NCBI RefSeq assembly: GCF_001885215.1
Contig: NZ_CP018091.1
Coordinates: 2,232,001 to 2,296,000 of the forward strand
Length of the DNA: 64,000 nucleotides
Reading direction: 5' to 3'
Origin: Synechococcus sp. SynAce01
GTDB taxonomy: Bacteria; Cyanobacteriota; Cyanobacteriia; PCC-6307; Cyanobiaceae
The translations under genes and the position numbers were made by a program. Shown here piece by piece: positions 17,358 through 25,815 of this stretch; the first letter of the stretch is position 1; each line of letters begins with the position of its first letter. Under the pieces are notes generated by a model. It made no database searches, was not told the origin of the DNA, and saw only the letters and a program-made list of their open reading frames with translations.

Positions 17358-18371
17358 CTAGCGCTCAGAAAAAGGCCTGGAGAAAAAGCGGAATATCTGG
17401 TGCCTATTAAAGACGAAAGAACTTAGGGAGTCTGCACAACCAGTTCCAACCAGGCTGAGTGCTAGGCGCCAGAGGATCTGCTTTATCCTGATAAGCATAA
17501 ACGGCCGTGCAGCCTGCTGAGCAAGCCGATCGAACTGTGCGGAGATGGAACGTTCACCAGCCAAGGCCGATTGGCGCGCCAAGAGAAAGACAGCCTTGGA
17601 AAAGTGCATCATCTCTGGTGCACGCGGTTGTACACCAGCCTTGCCTGCACATTCCAAAATCGAGCGACGAGCCATGGCACGATCAGCCAGTTTACGCGGA
17701 TTTGTGCTACCTCCAGCGCTCAAATGCTCCTCGCTTAGATTGATGCGGCGAATCGAGCAGAGCTCATTTACCCAGACTAGGCGAGTCCCAGTGGAACCAC
17801 AACGGGCGTCGTATTCCCAGTCTTCCTCGTTGATCCACGGCTGCCATGGCCCGATCTGATCCAGCAGGGTACGGCGGTACAGAGGGGAGCTGGTGGTCCA
17901 CCACCGTTCCGTCAACAGCCTGGGGAAGAGGTGATCGATGAGTTCACCGGTGGCCCTCATCGGACAGTCGCGTCCTGGTGGGTTGGAAGCATGATTCTCT
18001 TCAGCACTGGGTCCGTAGCAGATGCCACACTCAGGCCGGCGCTGCAAGGTAGCAACCTGGGCGGAAAACTTTGCCGGCAAGAGCAGGTCGTCGCTGTCGA
18101 GGAATTGAATGAATTCGCCCCGTGCCTCATCCAGACCCCTCTGCCGGGCTGCGCCTGGACCACTGTTGACCTGGCGAATCACCTTGACGGGGATGATGGC
18201 TTCTCTCGAGAGCGTATCGGCAACATCTGCAGTAGCGTCAGTGGATCCATCGTCCACGATCACGATCTCGATGGAGGGATAAGTTTGCTGCAGCACGGAA
18301 CGAACCGCTTCCGCAAGCAGCCGTGGCCGGTTGTAGACGGGAATAATCGTACTGACGAGACCCTGATTCAT
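17358..18371 (-). CDS. GT2-family glycosyltransferase (module A)
   Basis: 337 residues with a textbook GT-A start: STIIPVYNRPRLLAEAV, IEIVIVDDGSTDAT, and QFLDSDDLLLPAKF with the DxD aspartates near residue 95. NEEDWEYDARCG near residue 185 is the catalytic ED-type motif. The N-terminal ~185 residues are encoded in the tract that is nearly identical to 29851-32450; the C-terminal part differs from the paralogue. It overlaps the upstream GT2 gene by ATGA. Intact here, frameshifted in module B. Confidence 0.85.
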   Translation of the reverse strand: MNQGLVSTIIPVYNRPRLLAEAVRSVLQQTYPSIEIVIVDDGSTDATADVADTLSREAIIPVKVIRQVNSGPGAARQRGLDEARGEFIQFLDSDDLLLPAKFSAQVATLQRRPECGICYGPSAEENHASNPPGRDCPMRATGELIDHLFPRLLTERWWTTSSPLYRRTLLDQIGPWQPWINEEDWEYDARCGSTGTRLVWVNELCSIRRINLSEEHLSAGGSTNPRKLADRAMARRSILECAGKAGVQPRAPEMMHFSKAVFLLARQSALAGERSISAQFDRLAQQAARPFMLIRIKQILWRLALSLVGTGCADSLSSFVFNRHQIFRFFSRPFSER

Positions 18372-19369
18372 TGAGAAGAGAACGACATACGATCTGGGCG
18401 ACCAGACCGGGTTCTCACGGAGAAGTACAGGAACCCACTGAAGGAAATGAGGAACCTAGGCTCGAGCCACAATGCCTTCGGTATGCATCGCAAGGGCGCA
18501 TGCCAGACGCAGCCCTTCATTTCAACCAGGCGTCTGCGATAAGCTTGCATCGCTGGCGGCCACAGCAGGATGCGATCCTTCAATGATCGACAACGAGGCT
18601 TCAAGTAGCGGTAGACCAAGGAAATGGCCGCAAGAAAATCCCGGCACAGCCGCTCCTGCTGAGCCTGGGTCGTCGCGCCCCAGGCTTCCCAGTGGCATAG
18701 ATTAAAAACAGTGTGATGAACCAAAGGCTTATCGAAATAAATGCAACTACCTCGGTTGAGAAGGCTTGCGAAGTAGAGAATCGGGAAGAAGGCATTGCTT
18801 TCGTATCTCGCCCAGAACTCCTGGTCAACCAAATCTGGGCGAAAGAACAAGCCGGTGAGGATGTAGCCCTTGTCCGCAAGGCGCATCGTGGTCACCGGGT
18901 CAGAGGGAAACACAACGTCGGCCGATGCGATGCGGCAACTGGTGCAGGCATGCGCACCTGATTCCGTGTAGGAGTATCGCGGGTAAAAAATGCTTGAAAC
19001 TGAATGGCTACGATCGTTTTCGAGGCGACGGATCACAGAGAGCAGGTGGTCGATGCTTCCTGGCTCAAGCCAGTCGTCGTCGGTGAGGATCGAACAGAAT
19101 GCAGCCTTGCATTCAAGAACCATGGAACGGATATTCGCCGACATGCCGAGATTCACGGCATTGAAATCTATAGAAATACAGGGATGGATGGACAGTAACT
19201 GAGCCTTGAATCGCTCGGAATCCATGCTTTTCGAAGCGTCGTCGCGAACATGAAGCGTCAGCGAGCCTTGCGACAGCTCCTGGTGGGCCTGACTGACGAC
19301 AGAGCGAACAGCTCGAATGGCTCCTTCCTCACGCTGATAGACGGGAACGAGGATGGCAAGCTCAGCCAC
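18368..19369 (-). CDS. GT2-family glycosyltransferase (module A, non-ATG start)
   Basis: The reading frame is open back to 19534, but that would overlap the upstream gene; GTG 19369 or TTG 19375 (which overlaps the upstream TGA) give a normal start VAELAILVPVYQREEGAI. The ~333-residue product has FCSILTDDDWLEPGSIDHL as its metal motif and a C-terminal half rich in aromatic residues. The whole gene lies in the 2.6-kb near-identical repeat. The copy at 30453 has lost one base near its 3' end and differs in its last residues. Confidence 0.75.
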   Translation of the reverse strand: MAELAILVPVYQREEGAIRAVRSVVSQAHQELSQGSLTLHVRDDASKSMDSERFKAQLLSIHPCISIDFNAVNLGMSANIRSMVLECKAAFCSILTDDDWLEPGSIDHLLSVIRRLENDRSHSVSSIFYPRYSYTESGAHACTSCRIASADVVFPSDPVTTMRLADKGYILTGLFFRPDLVDQEFWARYESNAFFPILYFASLLNRGSCIYFDKPLVHHTVFNLCHWEAWGATTQAQQERLCRDFLAAISLVYRYLKPRCRSLKDRILLWPPAMQAYRRRLVEMKGCVWHAPLRCIPKALWLEPRFLISFSGFLYFSVRTRSGRPDRMSFSSQ

Positions 19370-19371
19370 GC

Positions 19372-20361
19372 TCAAGGCCTCCTCCAGCGGATGAGCCTGG
19401 TGAGCCCAGTGAGTATGCGCTGAGCACGCGAACGGGTTCGCTGCATCGCAATGAGAGATGTGGCAGGAAGGTCGCTCAGGTAGATGGCGCAGAGGCTGAA
19501 CGATGAGTTTCCAGGATGGATGATGGCGTGGCATGACGACAACAACACCATGTCCATGAGTGCATCCCTGGTTTGCTCGAGACGGGGTTGGCCGAAATCG
19601 GTGAGGTGCAGAGGCGATTCATCATCGGAGAAAGGCTTCTGCCTCACAACGGTTCCAGGAAAGACCTTCAGAAACCAGTGCTGCGTCGGCAGATGGTCGG
19701 TAGACAGAAACACTCCATCGTAAAGACCGGTATTAAGCTTCCGCCGGACTGCTGCAAGAATCGCAGATTTACTAGGCGACGACTTCGTTACTACTTGTTC
19801 ATTGGCTGCTCGGATATGTACGCCCAGCATGGCCGAGCCAAAGTGCTCGGCAGTAAACGCTGTGCGCCTCAGCTCGATCTCAGGTTGCAGGCGCAGACAT
19901 TTGCGCACTCCAGCCTGGATGTCAGAGAGACTGTAGCTTGCTAGAGCATCAAAGTCCCACATGACACAGACCTGAGCATCATGTGGCTGTTTTTGATCGA
20001 ATGAATAGATATCCCGCGCTTCCTGCCGATCCCATCCTCTCATCCTATCCTCAATCCACAGGCTGAGCATCGTTCGCTGGAGACTGCCATCCCAGCGCGG
20101 CGGGAGCACTGAGGTGCTGTTTTGAACAGCAGAGAATTCAGCCTGGGCGTGCTGCCCTTCCAGGCGAAACAGCAGTTGGAACACATTGTCCCCTTCAGGG
20201 CCGAAGGTGCCATCATGCCAATCGACGAGCACCTTTCGATCGTTTTTTTCAGCATAGAGCAATGCCAGAATCACTGCTCGCAATGCATCGCCCAGACCGG
20301 CACCCCGGAAGGACTTCACAAGGACATAGCCACCGCGATCTGCAGATGATTGCACAGACAT
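19372..20361 (-). CDS. NodZ/fucosyltransferase-like glycosyltransferase, copy 1
   Basis: 329 residues. LVKSFRGAGLGDALRAVILALLYAE at the N-terminus is the glycine-rich opening of GT-B enzymes that act like NodZ-type fucosyltransferases; LGVHIRAANE near residue 192 matches the conserved HxR(R/A) nucleotide-sugar motif; VFLSTDHLPT and LLSSCHAIIHPGNSSFS are the other expected blocks. It would pass fucose or a related deoxysugar to the glycan. It is identical in translation to the gene at 31409-32398. It stops 2 bp before the next gene's start region. Confidence 0.65.
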   Translation of the reverse strand: MSVQSSADRGGYVLVKSFRGAGLGDALRAVILALLYAEKNDRKVLVDWHDGTFGPEGDNVFQLLFRLEGQHAQAEFSAVQNSTSVLPPRWDGSLQRTMLSLWIEDRMRGWDRQEARDIYSFDQKQPHDAQVCVMWDFDALASYSLSDIQAGVRKCLRLQPEIELRRTAFTAEHFGSAMLGVHIRAANEQVVTKSSPSKSAILAAVRRKLNTGLYDGVFLSTDHLPTQHWFLKVFPGTVVRQKPFSDDESPLHLTDFGQPRLEQTRDALMDMVLLSSCHAIIHPGNSSFSLCAIYLSDLPATSLIAMQRTRSRAQRILTGLTRLIRWRRP

Positions 20362-20363
20362 GA

Positions 20364-20414
20364 CTAGGCTTTCTGAGCGGCTCGCTCAAGCCTGGGACTC
20401 CAACCATAAAACAG
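20364..20414 (-). pseudogene. 3' remnant of a GT11-like gene cut by IS1595
   Basis: The last 16 codons (FYGWSPRLERAAQKA and stop) are the same as the end of the intact GT11-like gene at 32401-33294. Upstream sequence is replaced by the IS1595 left end at 20415. Nothing else of this gene is seen on the far side of the insertion sequences, so it was deleted rather than merely split. Confidence 0.85.
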
Positions 20415-21448
20415 CTTGATTAGGCAGCAAGCTCCGCAGGCAGCCCTTTTGGGACCTAGGCTGGTACGCATATACCAGTCGTCACTGCCATGGCTATGAA
20501 TCGGATCCAGTTCCAGGCCAGCCTGTCGCTGCCCCAGTTTATTGAGCTCTACGGAACCGAGCAAAAATGTGAAGTTGCCCTGGAACAGGCGCGCTGGCCT
20601 GATGGTTTCCGTTGCCCACGTTGTGAGGGCAAGGAGTACGGGCTCATCATTGGCAGGCGCCACAAGCGCTATCAGTGCCGGAGCTGTCGTCATCAAGCCA
20701 CCCTCACGGCCGGTACCATCTTGGAGGCAACAAAGTTACCTCTGACCACCTGGTTCCTTGCCTTCTACCTCGTCGGCCAAGCCAAGACAGGAATCTCCTC
20801 ACTAGCTCTGAGGCGTCATCTCGGTGTGAACTACCGAACGGCATGGTTGCTTCAGAACAAGATCATGCAGGCAATGAAAGAACGTGATGGCGCCTATGTC
20901 CTCAGAGGAAGGGTGCAGGTGGATGATGCCTACCTTGGCGGAGAACGCTGTGGTGGCAAGCCTGGTCGTGGATCGGAGAACAAGGTGCCGGTCGTGGCAG
21001 CCGTCTCTGTCGATGAGGCGGGCCACCCCCGGTATATAAAACTTGCCACCGTGCCCACGTTCTCTTTTGCCGCTATTGCTGATTGGGCCCAAGATTCACT
21101 GGCGATAGGCTGTGAAGTGATCTCCGATGGGCTGGCTTGCTTTCGCGCCGTTGCAGAAGTCGGTTGCTTCCATCATCCTGTGGTCGTAAAGGGTCGTCAT
21201 CCCAATGAATTACCAGAATTCCGTTGGATTAACACGGTGCTCAGCAACTTGAAAACCAGCTTCAGCGGCAGCTTCCATGCCCTTCGCTTCGAAAAGTACG
21301 CTGATCGCTACTTGGGCGCCTTCAGCTACCGCTTCAATCGGCGGTTCAATCTGGCGGCAATGACCGAGCGTGTGGTTCATGCCATCTGCAGCTGTCAAGC
21401 ACGGCCGGAACGACTCCTGAGGTGTGCGGAGTTTGCTACCTAATCGAG
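20415..21448 (+). mobile_element. IS1595-family (ISXO2-like) element, copy 1
   Basis: 1034 bp, the same length and sequence as copy 2. The ends form an imperfect inverted repeat: CTTGATTAGGCAGCAAGCTC on the left and CTCGATTAGGTAGCAAACTC reading in from the right. The flanking octamers (TAAAACAG and TGGGGAGA) do not match, unlike copy 2, so this copy has lost its target duplication through deletion or recombination. Confidence 0.9.
20490..21443 (+). CDS. IS1595-family (ISXO2-like) transposase, copy 1
   Basis: 317 residues. An N-terminal zinc ribbon is visible (C42PRC45 and C63RSC66). The catalytic core starts with VQVDDAYLGG (first aspartate near 145), followed by ISDGLACF and INTVLSNLK, the pattern of IS1595/ISXO2 DD(N/E) transposases. 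It is full length for the family and free of frameshifts, so probably active. It catalyses cut-and-paste or copy-in movement of the element. The gene fills almost the whole element. Confidence 0.9.
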   Translation: MAMNRIQFQASLSLPQFIELYGTEQKCEVALEQARWPDGFRCPRCEGKEYGLIIGRRHKRYQCRSCRHQATLTAGTILEATKLPLTTWFLAFYLVGQAKTGISSLALRRHLGVNYRTAWLLQNKIMQAMKERDGAYVLRGRVQVDDAYLGGERCGGKPGRGSENKVPVVAAVSVDEAGHPRYIKLATVPTFSFAAIADWAQDSLAIGCEVISDGLACFRAVAEVGCFHHPVVVKGRHPNELPEFRWINTVLSNLKTSFSGSFHALRFEKYADRYLGAFSYRFNRRFNLAAMTERVVHAICSCQARPERLLRCAEFAT

Positions 21449-21456
21449 TGGGGAGA

Positions 21457-23186
21457 TGCCACCCCCGGTTTCAAGAAAGTTGTCACCCCTCTCATCAGTA
21501 CACCCGGGGGCTTGAGGACATGACCAATGCGCGGATACAGCGAGGCCGTCAAGGCTGATGTGAGAAGGCGGATGAGCCCGCCGCACAGGCAGAGCGTGGC
21601 CAGGATTTCAGAAGAGCTGGGCATTCACGTGATCACCCTCTACAAATGGAGGAAGACCTGGCGGTTGCAGGGAGAGGTGGTGCCGGCATCCGAGAAGGAA
21701 CCAAACGGCTGGAGCGCTGCCGACAAGTTCACAGTGGTGCTGGAGACCGCTGGCCTGAATGCCACTGAGCTCAGCGCCTACTGCCGGGAGCGGGGCCTGT
21801 TTCCCGAGCAGGTGGAGCGTTGGCGCCAGGCAGCCCAGGATGCCAATGCCAAGCCGGTGCTGACGATGGCCGAGCAGAAGGAGCTCGAAAAGCTCCGCGC
21901 CCAGGACCAGCGAGAGATCAAAGCCCTCAAAAAGGAGCTGCAGCGCAAGGAGAAGGCCATGGCGGAGATGGCGGCCTTGCTGGTGCTGCGAAAAAAGTGG
22001 GAGGCCTTCTGCTCGGAGGACGCGGAAGGCTGACCAGCACCGCGCACCGGCGGGAGGCAATCGAGCTGATCGGCGAGGCGAATGCCGCTGGCGCCAGACT
22101 GGTAAGCGCCTGCGCTGAGATCGGCATCAGCCTGCGAACCCTCAGGCGCTGGCGTAAGGCTTTTGGTGGTGATGGGGACGGCGAGGACCGCCGTAAAGGC
22201 AGTTCACGCCTGGTGGGTCACCGGCTAAGCGAGGAGGAACGCCAGCGGATCCTGCTCACCTGCAACCAGCCGGAGTACGCCTCGCTGCCGCCAGGACAGA
22301 TCGTACCGGCGCTGGCTGATCAAGGCCTGTATATCGGCTCTGAATCGAGCTTCTATCGGATCTTGCATCAGGCAGGTCAGTGCCACCGCCGCGGTCGCGC
22401 CCGGCTGCCGCAGGAACCGCGATCAGTGCCGCGCCTCAGGGCGGATTGCCCCAATGAGGTTTGGTCGTGGGATATCAGCTTTCTGCCGACAACGGTGCGA
22501 GGTGTGTGGCTCTACCTGTACCTGGTGGTCGATGTCTGGAGCCGCAAGGTGGTGGCTTGGGATGTAGCCGAGGTGGAGTCATCCGAGATCGCAGCTGAGC
22601 TGGTGCAGCGGGCCTGCCTGAAAGAGCGCTATCACCGGCCAAGGGGCTTTGACGGCCACCAGAGCCAGCAGCAGCCGCTGATCCTCCACGCCGACAACGG
22701 CAATGCCATGCGCGGGGCCACGCTGGAATCGAGGCTGGAGGAGCTGGGTGTGCTCAGATCCTTTTCCAGGCCAAGGGTTTCAAACGACAACCCCTACTCA
22801 GAATCCCTGTTCCGAACGCTCAAGTACCGTCCCGACTACCCGAGACGGCCATTCGCAAGCAAAGACGAGGCCTGCGAGTGGGTGGCGGCGTTTGTCGGCT
22901 GGTACAACCACTGGCACCGCCACAGCGGCATCAAATTCGTCACGCCCCATCAGCGTCACAGCGGAGCCGCCAGCACAATCTGCAAGAAGCGAGCCGATAT
23001 CTACGAGAAGGCCCGTCGGGCCCATCCGCGACGCTGGAGCCAAACCACCCGATGCTGGCGTCAGCCAGAAGAAGTGTGGATCAACAAGCCACCAGAAAAG
23101 CCAAAACCGACCCTGGCGCTACCATCAGCGAGGGCAGCCTGAATAGCCGCCAAGGAGTGACAACTTTCTTGAAAGTCACCGCCACA
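21457..23186 (+). mobile_element. IS3-family element
   Basis: About 1.73 kb. Terminal inverted repeats share TTTCAAGAAAGTTGTCAC at both ends (21469 onward and its complement near 23159-23176), and a TG...CA pair 12 bp further out gives the stated limits. It starts 8 bp after the IS1595 right end. No matching direct repeat is seen on the two sides, so either the exact ends differ by a few bases or a rearrangement removed one flank. Confidence 0.8.
21527..23142 (+). CDS. IS3-family transposase OrfAB, joined by programmed -1 frameshift
   Basis: OrfA (21527-22033, 168 residues) has an N-terminal helix-turn-helix (QSVARISEELGIHVITLYKWRK) and a leucine-rich coiled coil near 115-150. At 21991-21997 the slippery heptamer A AAA AAG lies in the right phase. 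A -1 shift there continues into OrfB, which has a second helix-turn-helix (GISLRTLRRWRK), then an integrase core: WSWDISF with the first Asp, LHADNG with the second, and NDNPYSESLFRTLK with the Glu. Both parts look complete, so the element may be active. No known link to the polysaccharide genes other than insertion. Confidence 0.85.
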
Positions 23187-23597
23187 GCCATAATTCAAGA
23201 TCGATCAACTTTAAGGACAGACTTGGATCCACGAGGACCATCGGCAACCTTCATCAGCAAGGTATAAAAGATGCATAGAGCAGGTATTCCAAGTAGAGAA
23301 TAGACTTGACAAGTGCCTGACTCGCCTCACTATTACAGAGGAAGATTGGCTAATATTCACCTCTGGGGCTTAATCCAGCACGTTTTGACGGCGTCGAGGC
23401 CTCATCCCTCCCGCGCACAACGGCTTTGTCCGTCTCGGAGTAGGACCCTATGGATCACGCCATCAGCCTTCTAGCTGACTGAAGTGATAGAGCTGCGGCT
23501 GCGTCTACGTTCATAGGAAGAGGTCCTGCCGCGGCAACGAAATGCCGCTGGTACCTTGCCATAAACATATACCACGTGCAGCACTCAAGCCTTTTGA
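23187..23597. other. Non-coding junction after the insertion sequences
   Basis: About 410 bp with no convincing reading frame on either strand and no similarity that I can see to the other modules. It joins the IS3 right end to an A+T-rich FkbM gene and may contain scrambled ends of lost genes. Confidence 0.5.
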
Positions 23598-24368
23598 TCA
23601 GCCTTTGCAGAGAGCTTCCTTAAAGGCAGCCGGCAACTGATCAAGTCGAGTTTTTTCAACAGCTAAAATATCTATTTTTGACCCTTTCTGAATGAAAGTT
23701 TTTATATCAACCTTAGTCAACGGCCGGCATGAGCCTAACGCATGAAAGAAGGTGTAACTCCCAGACGTTGACAAGACCTCTCTGACATTGCCAAAATGCC
23801 CTAACGTAGAGCATTCAAACGCAATATTGGGTTTTGCATTTCGAAGGTCGTCAAGGCCACCATTTAGCACGCTGGCCTCGGAGCCCTCTACATCAATTTT
23901 AATCAGATCCGGTGGCAAAATTAGATTGTTTGCCGCTAGGTCGTCAATTGTATAGACGGTGACACTTGTTGCTCTTTTTGTTTTTGTGTATTGTAGTTTC
24001 TCATTGGATATAAGGCTAGCATGCCCGTCGTGGGCGAAGTGAGCGAGCTCGGCGCTACCTTGCACATCTCCCAGTGCGGCTTCAAATAGTCGAATTCTAG
24101 GGCTGAGGTTGTTCGTCTCTATTGAGATTTTCAACGCCTTTGCCAATTCCGCCTGGGCCTCGAATGCGAAGCTAGTGGCAAGAGGCATGGAATGGACTAG
24201 CTCGATACACATGTAGCCAACATTTGCGCCAATATCATAAAATATACCCTTATCAGGCATAACCCATCTGCACGTATCATGAACCCAGTGCTCCCATGAA
24301 TCATTCCAATTCTTCATGGTTACAAAAAAAATCAAGGCCAGAAGGGGCAATCGCAAGCTTCGCCCCAT
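23598..24368 (-). CDS. FkbM-family methyltransferase
   Basis: 256 residues from 24368, or 239 from ATG 24317 (MKNWNDSWEHW), which removes a hydrophobic leader-like stretch. GIFYDIGANVGYMCIELV is SAM motif I, SFAFEAQAELAKALKISIE motif II, and DLIKIDVEGSEASVLNGG the diagnostic KIDVEGxE block. It would methylate a glycan hydroxyl. The gene is A+T-rich compared with the glycosyltransferases and has no counterpart at this place in module A. About 175 bp without a gene separate it from the next pseudogene. Confidence 0.85.
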   Translation of the reverse strand: MGRSLRLPLLALIFFVTMKNWNDSWEHWVHDTCRWVMPDKGIFYDIGANVGYMCIELVHSMPLATSFAFEAQAELAKALKISIETNNLSPRIRLFEAALGDVQGSAELAHFAHDGHASLISNEKLQYTKTKRATSVTVYTIDDLAANNLILPPDLIKIDVEGSEASVLNGGLDDLRNAKPNIAFECSTLGHFGNVREVLSTSGSYTFFHALGSCRPLTKVDIKTFIQKGSKIDILAVEKTRLDQLPAAFKEALCKG

Positions 24369-24543
24369 ATCTAGTGGTCAGATAGCTACTTATTAGGTAC
24401 TCTCTCAGGAAAAACCCTGCAGATCGAGCCAAAAAGCCTTTTCCGCGAGGGGGCAAACGTACTATCGATGCAATCAGCAATCAGATTAAGTATCCACGGA
24501 TCTTCATGCATTTTGATGAAAGAACCAAATATAACTCTAAAGT

Positions 24544-25604
24544 TTACTGAGTGCTGTTACTGCGTGATGCCTTGTAAAGTTCATGAAAGGCATGCGGGAG
24601 CCTCAGCGCGCCCTCGGCGGTGAGGAGCTCATCGAGGTGCCGGTAGAAGGCGGGGCAAACTTATCGCGAGGCCACCGCCGCCGACAGGCCGGAGGGATCG
24701 AAGCATAGCGGCTGGCTGCAGCGCTCCAGCAGGGCACGCAGATGTTGGGCCAGGGGCTGATCGGGGTCCACCAGCAGCCCGAAGCGCCCATCGTCCAGGG
24801 GATCCACCGAGCCATCGCGGTTGCCTGCCAGCACCGGCCGCCTGCAGCCGAGGGCTTCGAGGAAGAGGATGCCGAATCCCTCCTTCTCGCTCGGCAGAGC
24901 GAAGACGCTGGCCAGGCGGTAGTGATCAGCCAGTTCATAGTCGGCAATGCGCCCCGGCAGCAACACAAAACCCTGCAGACCCAGATCTTCCACCAAAGCC
25001 AGGAGACGCGCCCGGTCGTCCCCGTCGCCGCCGATCAGCAGCATCAGGTTGGGATGGGATCGGCGCAACTTCACCATGGCGGTGTCTAGGCGATCAAGAT
25101 GCTTTGCGTGATCGCCGCGACTCAGACGGCAGAGACTGAACACCACGAGCTGACTAGGAAACAGGCCATAGCGTTCAAGCAGGGCTACCGACGCATGCCC
25201 GGGAGAGAAGTCTTCAGCGTCGTAGGTGTTCGGCAGCAGGGTGAGGGAAGGGCACTGAACACCGAGCTGTGAGCGCAACCGAGCGGCCGTGATGCGGCTC
25301 ACAGGCAACAGCAGATCGGCACGGGAAAGGGCCAAGCGGCGGAGTCCGTCTAGCGGCCGCCATGCCTCGATGCCGTGAACGCTGATCCACAGACGCGCTT
25401 CGGCAAGCCTGGCCGCCGGCCAGCCGATCGGCGCGAGGTGCAGGTGGCTGCAGGAGCACCAATTGAGGGCGACGACGGTTCGTAGCCAAGGCAGCCACCA
25501 CCAGGGGCAGCCAACAACGAGCGTCCATAGCGCTGCACGCCCCCGTCTGCACTCCACACCTGGGGAGCAAGCACCTGCACACGGGCTGGCCAAGCAGAGC
25601 TCAT
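24544..25604 (-). pseudogene. GT4-family glycosyltransferase, decayed (module B)
   Basis: Paralogue of the gene at 11100-12251. The start MSSAWPARVQVLAPQVWSAD (ATG 25604) continues to GGVQRYGRSLL in one frame, a second frame holds LVVAALATNRRRPQ, a third runs from HLHLAPIGW through LPVSR, LLIGGDGDDRARL and ALPSEKEGFGILFLEALGC to SAAVA, and a final frame restores FYRHLDELLTAEGAL up to TAA at 24544-24546. About 50 residues are missing after the N-terminus. At least three frameshifts and one deletion show it is not functional as a whole, although the donor domain remains open. Confidence 0.85.
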
Positions 25605-25815
25605 GACGCCACCAGGGACATGGCGCTGCGCAGGCAAGAGTTAGCGAACCTATCGATGCACGACCAGAAAAAAGCACCTGCCCCCGTGTGGCGGAAGACT
25701 GAGACAGCTGCTGCGAGGGCATCGAGAAGAACCGGAAGTTGCGGCGATTAACCAGGCACAGACGGAGCAGACGGGGGTTAAGTTGTCTTCATCGAAGACA
25801 GTCGCAACTGCAACA

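Larger units (their letters stand above)
17812..20413. repeat. 2.6-kb direct repeat, copy A
   Basis: Nearly identical to 29851-32450 over its whole length. The offset changes from 12039 to 12037 because copy B lacks two single bases. It contains the 5' half of one GT2 gene, a full GT2 gene, the NodZ-like gene and the last codons of a GT11-like gene, and ends exactly where the IS1595 element begins. Confidence 0.9.

Noticed and set aside
21449-21456. Possible target duplication shared by IS1595 copy 1 or the IS3 element
   Set aside because: TGGGGAGA matches neither TAAAACAG before IS1595 nor the bases following 23186.
23187-23597. Possible transposase or glycosyltransferase remnant after the IS3 element
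   Set aside because: I tried both strands and found no run of conserved residues long enough to name.
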